From: CAKZNE01 sp963976435
GTDB taxonomy: Bacteria > Bacteroidota > Bacteroidia > Flavobacteriales > Schleiferiaceae
Assembly: GCA_963976435.1 (NCBI GenBank)
Contig: CAXBKQ010000003.1
Location: forward strand, 124,001-188,000
Length of the DNA: 64,000 nucleotides
Reading direction: 5' to 3'
Notes under the pieces: generated by a model
Told to the model about the DNA's origin: nothing
Database searches by the model: none
What the model saw: the letters and a program-made list of their open reading frames with translations, nothing else
Part shown: positions 52,316-59,771 of the stretch, one piece after another
Numbering within the stretch: position 1 is the first letter of the stretch
Layout: each line of letters starts with the position of its first letter
Program-made: the position numbers and the translations under genes

Positions 52316-53164
52316 GAAGTTTAACATTCTTAAGCTCATAGATTTTGGATTATTGAGGTGGGCAAGCATATAATAATTTTCGGCTTCAGAGAAATTTCGA
52401 CGTTTTTGAAAAAACCTTCCCGCTTCATAATATTTGCGGTTTATAGCCTTATTTAATATTTGCTCTGAAATGGAATCCCTTTCCTTTAAAAATTTTAATA
52501 CTTCAAATACCTTTTTCAAATGTTCTTGAAGCCTAGTGCTCATACCTCCTTCAGCTCTATAGCTTGTTAAAAATTTATTGAGGAAATATGGAGCTTCTCC
52601 TTTTTCCATTAAGCTAAACCACAGCAGAAGGTCTTCAGCACCATGAAAGTCTAAATTTTCGCTAAAAGGATTTTCTTTAGCTAGAGAAGATTCCAATACA
52701 GTCGAGGAAGGAACTATGGGATTTCCTTGGAGCAAAAGTTCCATTTTATCTTGTAGTGGATAGGACTTTCTTTTTTTATAGGCTTGCTGACCAAATTCCA
52801 AAACGGAATGATAAATAAATTTTAAAGCAGGATTTTCTTTTAACAAAAAGGCTATTTCAGATAGTTTATTTACTGTCCAAATATCATCACAGTCTAGAAA
52901 ACATATGTATTGACCTTGGGCAATTTCAATTCCTGAATTTCGTGCTTTGCCCAAACCTAAATTTTCTTGTTCTACTAATTTTATATCCAGTTCCAAATGA
53001 AGGGAAATCCAATCTTGGATTATTTCTTCGCTAGCATCCGTACTACCGTCATTTACCAGAATAAGTTCAAAATCTTTAAAAGTTTGAGATGCCACAGAAT
53101 CTAGGCAGGTTTCCAGTGTTTGCTCGCCATTATAAATAGGGATAATGATGGAAAAAGTAGCCAT
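52298..53164 (-). CDS. Glycosyltransferase family 2
   Basis: A 288-residue GT-A fold transferase. The start FSIIIPIYNGEQTLETCLDS and the VNDGSTDAS block bind the nucleotide; the DxD-type motif is LDCDDIW near residue 93. Acceptor and sugar are unknown. It shares one base with the stop/start of the GT2 gene upstream on the same strand and is part of a run of three glycan genes. Confidence 0.92.
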   Translation of the reverse strand: MATFSIIIPIYNGEQTLETCLDSVASQTFKDFELILVNDGSTDASEEIIQDWISLHLELDIKLVEQENLGLGKARNSGIEIAQGQYICFLDCDDIWTVNKLSEIAFLLKENPALKFIYHSVLEFGQQAYKKRKSYPLQDKMELLLQGNPIVPSSTVLESSLAKENPFSENLDFHGAEDLLLWFSLMEKGEAPYFLNKFLTSYRAEGGMSTRLQEHLKKVFEVLKFLKERDSISEQILNKAINRKYYEAGRFFQKRRNFSEAENYYMLAHLNNPKSMSLRMLNFLGISL

Positions 53165-54192
53165 TAGTACTCGAAATATTTTCCTGGAAACAGTTGTTTA
53201 CGCAATTTTTTCAGGGGTTTTAAGAGTCCTAAAGCTATTAAAATGTTTCTTAAATAGGTAATTATGTGGATGAGAATAATCCCAAAGAGGATATTGGCTT
53301 TGTATTTTTTAAAGGTTTTATACAGTTCTCTATTGCCTTTTATCATAGTTCGGTTCCACTTTTGGGCCGGAATACTACCCGCCCACCAACCAGAAACCTT
53401 GATCATGGCCTTGTCTGCATTCTCTTCTGCCCCGTCTACATTTTCGCGAATAAATGTATTGAGATGAATAATTTCTTTGAAAATGCTATAATTGGCAAAT
53501 GTCCTCTTTCGCTGTGTTTGGTCGTGTACCCGAAAGTAATTTAAATGCTCGCTGCTAAATGCTAAATCCCAATCACAGAGAATTTTGGCATATAAAAACC
53601 AGTCTCCATTGAGTTTCATTTTAGGATCGGCACCTCCTGCATTTAGGAAAGCTTCTTTGCGCATAAGCACTCCACTTGCATTGGGAATAGGATTGTGGTA
53701 TAATAACCAATCTCTGTTTGCTTCGCATCCCTTTTTTATAAAATCATTTTCCCAGGCATCACTTTTATAAATAAATTTTAAATTTTCCGAATAACTATTT
53801 ATGGTTTCACCTCTTTCATTCACCAGTGTGCTTTGGCAATAGGCGATCCCACAGTTTTTATTTTCCTCCAATAATGCTAGCAATTTCTCCAGAAGAATAG
53901 ATTCGCAATAGTCATCACTTTCTGCAATCCATATAAACTCGCCTTTGGCTAAGGCTACACCTTTATTCCATTGGTGAAAAGGGCTTCCAGAATTTTTTTC
54001 ATTTGGGAGGTATTTTATTCTTGGGTTTTCCTGGGCATAAGATTCTAATATTTCCTCGCTTCCATCGCTGCTGCAGTCGTCTAATAAAATAATTTCTATA
54101 TCCTGAATAGTCTGATTTAAAACCGAATCAATACGTTGATTTAGGAAGGCTTTGTGGTTATAGTTGGGTATAATAACAGAAACCTTGGGCAT
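53164..54192 (-). CDS. Glycosyltransferase family 2
   Basis: A 342-residue GT-A fold transferase: start VSVIIPNYNHKAFLNQRIDS, nucleotide-binding LDDCSSDGSEE and the DxD-like AESDDYCE. The last 50 residues carry hydrophobic helices (FGIILIHIITYLRNILIALG) that may tie it to the membrane. The ATG overlaps the sulfotransferase stop (TAATG), so it is translationally coupled to it. Confidence 0.92.
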   Translation of the reverse strand: MPKVSVIIPNYNHKAFLNQRIDSVLNQTIQDIEIILLDDCSSDGSEEILESYAQENPRIKYLPNEKNSGSPFHQWNKGVALAKGEFIWIAESDDYCESILLEKLLALLEENKNCGIAYCQSTLVNERGETINSYSENLKFIYKSDAWENDFIKKGCEANRDWLLYHNPIPNASGVLMRKEAFLNAGGADPKMKLNGDWFLYAKILCDWDLAFSSEHLNYFRVHDQTQRKRTFANYSIFKEIIHLNTFIRENVDGAEENADKAMIKVSGWWAGSIPAQKWNRTMIKGNRELYKTFKKYKANILFGIILIHIITYLRNILIALGLLKPLKKLRKQLFPGKYFEY

Positions 54193-54812
54193 TATCTGAG
54201 AATAAATTTTAGATGGGCTTTTAAACTTTTTCCAGTAAAATTCTCCAATCTCTTTATACTTTGTGTATTAAGCTGAATTAGGTCATCATATTCTAAAATC
54301 AACATCCTATCTTCTAATGATGACTTATAACTTTGGCATTGTTCGGTATATTTTAGCCAAAGATCATTGCAGAAATTTTGGCTTTCCAACCTTTCATCAT
54401 AAACCTCACCCTCCTTTTTGTTTCTTCTTTGTAGACTTTTAGTTACAGATTCCACATCTCTTTTTATGAAAATAACTTTGGCTTTGGGGTATTTATGAAG
54501 CCACATATTAAGTGTAAAACTGTTTCGTGGATCTTTAAATCCCCAATCTGGATTTTTTCTTTTATTTTTCCATTTCTGAATCCTACCATTGAGCTGAAAA
54601 TGTTCGTAATAAAGCAGTTCGGAGGAGAATGTTGTCCAATGTTCTTTGGAGGGAACAAGAGGATCCAACCAGCTACCACCTGCCGCTTGTAGGGTCTTTT
54701 GATTTTCGCTTAAAAAGTGAATCGCTTCAAAATTAGGATCCTTAAAAACCCCCATAAAGATTCCCCCTTTTTCGAGTACTTTTGCCAAAAGGGATGTTCC
54801 ACTTCTGTGCAT
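54192..54812 (-). CDS. Sulfotransferase family protein, N-terminus probably longer
   Basis: PAPS-dependent sulfotransferase of 206 residues from ATG 54812. The 5'-phosphosulfate loop is MHRSGTSLLAKVLEKGG and the 3'-phosphate segment is KAKVIFIKRDVESVTKSLQR. In this family the loop is preceded by a beta strand such as PFIIIGMHRSGTS, and that strand is encoded in frame upstream (54813 to about 54839) but without ATG, GTG or TTG; ATA 54839 is a possible start. Likely target: a sugar of the surface glycan, since it is co-transcribed with two GT2 genes. Confidence 0.88.
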   Translation of the reverse strand: MHRSGTSLLAKVLEKGGIFMGVFKDPNFEAIHFLSENQKTLQAAGGSWLDPLVPSKEHWTTFSSELLYYEHFQLNGRIQKWKNKRKNPDWGFKDPRNSFTLNMWLHKYPKAKVIFIKRDVESVTKSLQRRNKKEGEVYDERLESQNFCNDLWLKYTEQCQSYKSSLEDRMLILEYDDLIQLNTQSIKRLENFTGKSLKAHLKFILR

Positions 54813-54853
54813 TCCTATTATAATAAATGGAGCTTTTATGAGGCTGGATTTTT

Positions 54854-55597
54854 ATGAATTCTGATCAAAAGAAAATAATTTTTGTACATATTCCTAAAAC
54901 TGGAGGGATAACTTTTAAAAACATGTTGATCTCCAATTATAAGGAAACGGAGGTGGTAAAATGGCAAAAGCCAGAATGTAATCGAACGGTTGAGGAATTG
55001 CATAATTTTATTTCACAAGGTAAGCCTTTAATAATGGGTCATATTGATTTTGCGATTCTAAATCAAGAGGCATTTGATAATTATAAGTTGATAACATTTC
55101 TAAGGAACCCTGTAGATCGCACCATCTCTCATTATGTTCACTTTCAAACCTCCAAACTAATCGACCATGAACCTTATAAAGGGATGCCATTTGAAGAGTT
55201 TTTGGAGACTTTTGCAGCAAGAAATTGGCAATGTCAGTTTTTATCTAATCACAAAGGACTAGCTTCAAGCATAGAAAATGAAAGTGATATGCTTTCTGAA
55301 GCCTTGAAAAATTTGGAGGAAAAAATATTCTTTGTTGGCCTTACCGAAGAATATGACGAATCTGTAATTTATCTTAGAGATAAAATAGGATTGAAAAAAA
55401 CCCAGTATAAATATAAAAACAGAAGCCGGAACCAGGATTTAACCGATGAGCTGAAGGCTAAATTTAGCAAAGAAATTGCCAATGTAAATCGGGCTGATAT
55501 GGAATTATACCAAAGGGGTTTAGAAATATTTTCCTCCTATAAAAAGGAAATAAAATATTACCAACTGCGAAAACTTAGGCATTTTTGGAAAATCTAA
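54854..55597 (+). CDS. Sulfotransferase family 2 domain protein
   Basis: A 247-residue sulfotransferase of the heparan-sulfate-2-O type. The PAPS loop is FVHIPKTGGITFKNMLIS and the 3'-phosphate segment is LITFLRNPVDRTISHYVHFQ. It is divergent from the other sulfotransferase, 41 bases apart from ATG to ATG, and its end overlaps the Wzt gene tail to tail by four bases. Target is probably the same surface glycan or a related lipid-linked sugar; this is inferred from position. Confidence 0.9.
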   Translation: MNSDQKKIIFVHIPKTGGITFKNMLISNYKETEVVKWQKPECNRTVEELHNFISQGKPLIMGHIDFAILNQEAFDNYKLITFLRNPVDRTISHYVHFQTSKLIDHEPYKGMPFEEFLETFAARNWQCQFLSNHKGLASSIENESDMLSEALKNLEEKIFFVGLTEEYDESVIYLRDKIGLKKTQYKYKNRSRNQDLTDELKAKFSKEIANVNRADMELYQRGLEIFSSYKKEIKYYQLRKLRHFWKI

Positions 55598-56763
55598 TGG
55601 CTCCATCTCTGTTCCACAAAAATTCCTGGAATTCTTTTTTTATAAAAGCTTCCAGACCCGAAAAAATCTCCTTCAAGCACTTCAAAATTTATGGCCCTAT
55701 CAATAATATCAGATTTTTGGCCATTTACAAATAGCCTCGCCTTTAGAAAATAATGGCCTGGCATCAATGGCAATTTCTCAATTTTACAATGTAGGCTGCC
55801 ATTTGCTTCCAAATTTTTGAAAGGCATATTCACCAATTCATTGCTAAATGAGGCCAAATAATTTCCATCATCGTTAAAAACATTGAGGTGTAAAACCAAT
55901 TCTCCAATTTTATCATTGTTTCTTGATTCATATTTAACCATAAACTCAGCGGCCTCCCCACAAATTAAAGTTTTAGAACGATGGGTTTTAGGATCAAAAA
56001 AGTCAATATCCACAAATTTAACATCTCCCGTTCCTGATCTGTCCAATCGATCTTTCAATGCTTTTTCTTCAGAGTTTTTTTGCAATGTTTTAAGGTAATG
56101 ATCCGTAACTTTTTCCGAATCTCCTAGCATTTTCAATTGCCCTTGTTCTATATAGGCTATTTCATCACAAAGCTTTCTGGCAATGCTCATATTATGACTA
56201 ACAAATACCACCGTCCGATTTTCATCTCTTGTGGTAGAACTCATTTTGGCCAAACATTTTTTTTGGAATTGAGCGTCGCCAACTGCTAATACTTCGTCTA
56301 TTAATAAAATATCCGAACGTAAATGTGCCGCAACAGAAAAGGCTAATCGTACATACATTCCGCTACTATAGTGTTTCACGGGGCTGTCTAAAAACTTACC
56401 CACTCCTGAAAAATCTACAATCTCATCCATTTCCTTGATAATGTCTGATTTACTCATCCCAAGAATGGATCCGTTGAGGAATATATTTTCCCTTCCGGTA
56501 AGCTCTGGGTGGAAGCCTGTTCCTACCTCTAATAAAGAGGCCAAACTTCCATTTAGCAATGCCCGCCCCTTTGTGGGGTAGGTGATCTTTCCAAGGATTT
56601 TAAGTAGGGTTGATTTTCCGGCTCCATTTGGTCCTATTAAACCCATTACTTTACCTTCTTTTATTTCCAGATTAATATCCTTTAAGGCCCAGAATTTCTC
56701 CTTGCCTTTGGAAATTGAATACTCTTTGCTGAGTCCCTCTATGAGGATAGAATTTTCCATCAT
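55594..56763 (-). CDS. Polysaccharide ABC exporter, ATP-binding protein (Wzt/TagH type)
   Basis: A 389-residue ATPase. Walker A is GLIGPNGAGKSTLLKIL, the signature YSSGMYVRLAFSVA, Walker B ILLIDEVLAVGD and the H-loop VFVSHNMS. The last 140 residues (from about 250) form the Wzt C-terminal carbohydrate-binding beta sandwich (FVDIDFFDPK to the end), which in homologues recognises the glycan terminus. The ATG overlaps the permease stop, so both parts are coupled. Confidence 0.94.
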   Translation of the reverse strand: MMENSILIEGLSKEYSISKGKEKFWALKDINLEIKEGKVMGLIGPNGAGKSTLLKILGKITYPTKGRALLNGSLASLLEVGTGFHPELTGRENIFLNGSILGMSKSDIIKEMDEIVDFSGVGKFLDSPVKHYSSGMYVRLAFSVAAHLRSDILLIDEVLAVGDAQFQKKCLAKMSSTTRDENRTVVFVSHNMSIARKLCDEIAYIEQGQLKMLGDSEKVTDHYLKTLQKNSEEKALKDRLDRSGTGDVKFVDIDFFDPKTHRSKTLICGEAAEFMVKYESRNNDKIGELVLHLNVFNDDGNYLASFSNELVNMPFKNLEANGSLHCKIEKLPLMPGHYFLKARLFVNGQKSDIIDRAINFEVLEGDFFGSGSFYKKRIPGIFVEQRWSH

Positions 56764-57509
56764 ATTATATCGGCAATTTTCATCTCAATTTTTTGGAAAT
56801 ACCTCAAGCCACTAATAAAAAGTAATAAACTCATGGCATAGGAAATCCATATAAACGGGCTGGCCATGGTCCCAAATAATAAGGACCTATAGCTTTCAAT
56901 AATTCCGGTCATAGGGTTTAAATACAGAATAAATTCCATGGATTCTGGAACTAATGAATTGGCTAATTTACTGGAATAGGCAATGGGGGTAAGAAAGAAT
57001 AGGATTTGCAAAACATAAGGAATAATTTGTTGCAGATCTCTGAATCGAATAGAAAGGGCACTTGTCCAAAGTCCAATACCCATGGAAGCAAAAGAAGTAA
57101 TAATCAAGGCTGGAAAGAAAAATAATAATCCCCACCAATTACTATTACTTTCTTGGCTTATTAATAGTATTAAAATTAAAAAACCTACTAAGGGAGCTAC
57201 TAATCCCACAATGGCTTTGGAGAGGGGTAGACAGATTTTTGGAAAGTAGATTTTGCGAATCATATTTTGAGCATTAAGCAAAGCTGAAGCCGATTGGCTG
57301 ATTACAAAATTGAAATAATTCCAAAGGAGCAAGCCACTCATCACATAGGGAAGGTAGCTGATACCTTCAGCTTCAATTCCCATCATTTTTTTGAAAACTA
57401 AAAAGAGAACTGCCACAGATGCCAGTGGTTGGATTATTGACCAACCGTAACCCAAAAGTGTTTGGGCATATCTAACCTTATAATCTCGGGTGGCAAAGCT
57501 CCATAACAA
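56760..57509 (-). CDS. Polysaccharide ABC exporter, permease (Wzm/TagG type), start unresolved
   Basis: The membrane half of the exporter, 249 residues from TTG 57509, with six helices and the ABC2 pattern SFATRDYKVRYAQTLLGYGWSIIQ. Homologues begin further upstream with a segment such as ELYQFRYLLW, and exactly that segment continues in frame upstream to 57698, yet it has no ATG, GTG or TTG. So TTG 57509 would truncate the protein, while a real start (for example ATC 57569, 57599 or 57626) would be non-standard. It sits downstream of recG on the same strand. Confidence 0.85.
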   Translation of the reverse strand: MLWSFATRDYKVRYAQTLLGYGWSIIQPLASVAVLFLVFKKMMGIEAEGISYLPYVMSGLLLWNYFNFVISQSASALLNAQNMIRKIYFPKICLPLSKAIVGLVAPLVGFLILILLISQESNSNWWGLLFFFPALIITSFASMGIGLWTSALSIRFRDLQQIIPYVLQILFFLTPIAYSSKLANSLVPESMEFILYLNPMTGIIESYRSLLFGTMASPFIWISYAMSLLLFISGLRYFQKIEMKIADII

Positions 57510-57642
57510 ATATCGGAACTGGTATAGTTCCTTAAAGCTTTTAAAAAAACCTGGCCCTTGAGAGCTGATTTCAGTTTGGTATTTAGTACTTGTGCTGATG
57601 CCGTGAAAATAAGAACAATAATCGATTCTTGAGAATGTAGTT

Positions 57643-59757
57643 TTAAGAGATTCTACTCCATTGAACCCTGTTTTTGGTTCGCAATAAAAGTGCGTTTTTT
57701 ATACCATTATGCTGTGCTTCTTTAAGGTCGGGATCTTTTTTTAAGAGCCGGGTGGCTGCATCTCTAGAGTCGCTAAGTATGGCGCCGTCTTTTACAATAT
57801 CGGCTATTTTCAAGTCTAAAACCCCACTTTGCCTTGTTCCCATTAAATCACCCGGCCCACGTAAGCTCATATCTACCTCAGCAATTTTAAATCCATCCTG
57901 GGTGGCTACCATTGTTTTTATCCTCTTCTTCGCATCGGCACTAACTTTTTCTCCAGTCATTAATATACAATAGCTTTTTTCTGCTCCTCTTCCTACTCTT
58001 CCTCTTAATTGATGGAGTTGACTTAATCCAAAACGTTCCGCACTTTCTATGATCATAACCGAGGCATTAGGAACATTTACCCCCACTTCTATTACCGTTG
58101 TTGCCACCAATATTTGTGTTTTACCCTCCACAAAACGCTGCATTTCAAAATCTTTATCCGCAGCTTTCATTTTACCATGAACTATGCTTACCTGATATTC
58201 TGGCCGAGGAAAGGCCCTTGTAATACTTTCATAACCGTCCATTAAATCCTTATAATCCATTTTTTCGGACTCCTCAATAAGGGGGTAAACGATATATGCC
58301 TGTCTGCCTTTAGCTATTTCTTCTTTTAAAAACCCAAAAACCTCCAGTCTCCTTCTATCGTTTCTTGCCACCGTAGTAATAGCTTTTCGACCTGGAGGGA
58401 GTTCATCAATTACAGAAATATCTAGATTTCCATAAACTGTCATCGCCAAAGTGCGTGGGATAGGAGTTGCCGTCATAACCAATACGTGAGGTGGGAGGCT
58501 ATTTTTTTTCCAAAGCTTAGCCCTCTGGGCTACTCCAAAACGATGCTGCTCATCCACCACCGCCAATCCCAAGTTTTTAAATTTCACCTTATCTTCAATA
58601 AGGGCATGAGTTCCGATTAATATATGAAGAGTACCTTCTTCTAATTTGCTATGTATCTCTCTTCTTTCCGCAGTTTTGGAGGAACCCGTGAGAAGGGCAA
58701 TTTCTATATCTAAGTCTTTTAACAATTCCTTTAAACCATTAAAATGTTGACGAGCCAAAATTTCCGTTGGTGCCATCAAGCAACTTTGGAAATCATTATC
58801 GATGGCCATTAACATGCACATTAAGGCAACTATAGTCTTACCACTTCCTACATCACCCTGAATTAAACGATTCATATGGGTACCGTGCATTAAATCTTTT
58901 CGAACTTCCTTTAATACTCTTTTTTGGGCCCCAGTCAACTCAAAGGGAAGGCTATCCTTATAAAAGTCATTAAAATAATTACCCAAGTTTCTAAAGGCAA
59001 AGCCTCTATATTTATGTTTATGGATCTCCCTTTGACGTATCATTTCCATCTGAAAAAAGAAAAACTCATCAAATTTTAGTCGCCTTCTCGCGTATTTCAG
59101 TGCCTCAATTTCCGTAGGAAAATGCACTTCTCTAAAGGCTTTTTCCCTGTCCAGAAGCCTGTTTTCCTTCCGGAAATATTCTGGGTAAAATTCTGGGGTT
59201 TTGTTTTTCAATTGAGGTATTAAAACCTTCATCAACTTGGCGATTCCTCTAGCATTTAGCCCTCTGGAATTTAGTTTTTCTGTGGAGGGATAAACCGGTT
59301 GTAATCCCTGCATAGGACTGGCCTTGAAATCGGATAACAATTCCAATTCGGGATGAGGAAAACTGTATTGATTATTGAACCTATTTGGCTTTCCAAATAA
59401 TACATAGGGGGTATTTGTTTTTAAGGAGGATTTTATCCATCGAGCACCTTGAAACCAAACCAAATCAACACTACCGCTGTCATCCTGAAATTTTGCGCTT
59501 AGCCTCTTACTTCGCCCCTTGCCAGTAATTTCCGAAAAGGAGCTTATTTTCCCAATAATCTGTACATCCGTTTCTGTGGAATTTATTTCCGAGATTTTAT
59601 AAAATTTACTTCTGTCAACATACCTAAATGGAAAAAGGTGAAGTAGGTTTCCATAGGTGAAAATTTCCAGCTCCTTTTTTAATAATTCTGCCTTTGCCGG
59701 ACCTACTCCTTTCAGATATTCGATGGGGGTTTGTAATATGTTGTTATTTTGGCTCAA
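57643..59757 (-). CDS. recG: ATP-dependent DNA helicase RecG
   Basis: Branch-migrating helicase that reverses stalled forks. The 704 residues have the wedge/OB domain (FPFRYVDRSKFY, IIGKISSFSEITGKGR), then helicase motifs: Walker A LIQGDVGSGKTIVALM, DEQH box VVDEQHRFGVAQRAKL, SAT as VMTATPIPRT, motif V as TTVIEVGVNVPNASVM, motif VI as LHQLRGRVGRG. No ATG is near; TTG 59757 gives the usual start SQNNNILQTPIEYLKGVGP. TTG 59772 would overlap the aminopeptidase ATG. Confidence 0.97.
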   Translation of the reverse strand: MSQNNNILQTPIEYLKGVGPAKAELLKKELEIFTYGNLLHLFPFRYVDRSKFYKISEINSTETDVQIIGKISSFSEITGKGRSKRLSAKFQDDSGSVDLVWFQGARWIKSSLKTNTPYVLFGKPNRFNNQYSFPHPELELLSDFKASPMQGLQPVYPSTEKLNSRGLNARGIAKLMKVLIPQLKNKTPEFYPEYFRKENRLLDREKAFREVHFPTEIEALKYARRRLKFDEFFFFQMEMIRQREIHKHKYRGFAFRNLGNYFNDFYKDSLPFELTGAQKRVLKEVRKDLMHGTHMNRLIQGDVGSGKTIVALMCMLMAIDNDFQSCLMAPTEILARQHFNGLKELLKDLDIEIALLTGSSKTAERREIHSKLEEGTLHILIGTHALIEDKVKFKNLGLAVVDEQHRFGVAQRAKLWKKNSLPPHVLVMTATPIPRTLAMTVYGNLDISVIDELPPGRKAITTVARNDRRRLEVFGFLKEEIAKGRQAYIVYPLIEESEKMDYKDLMDGYESITRAFPRPEYQVSIVHGKMKAADKDFEMQRFVEGKTQILVATTVIEVGVNVPNASVMIIESAERFGLSQLHQLRGRVGRGAEKSYCILMTGEKVSADAKKRIKTMVATQDGFKIAEVDMSLRGPGDLMGTRQSGVLDLKIADIVKDGAILSDSRDAATRLLKKDPDLKEAQHNGIKNALLLRTKNRVQWSRIS

Positions 59758-59771
59758 GCAAATTTTTATCA

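Noticed and set aside
53264..53544. Two overlapping plus-strand frames across the second GT2 gene
   Set aside because: They are antisense shadows of a well-supported glycosyltransferase and have no family features.
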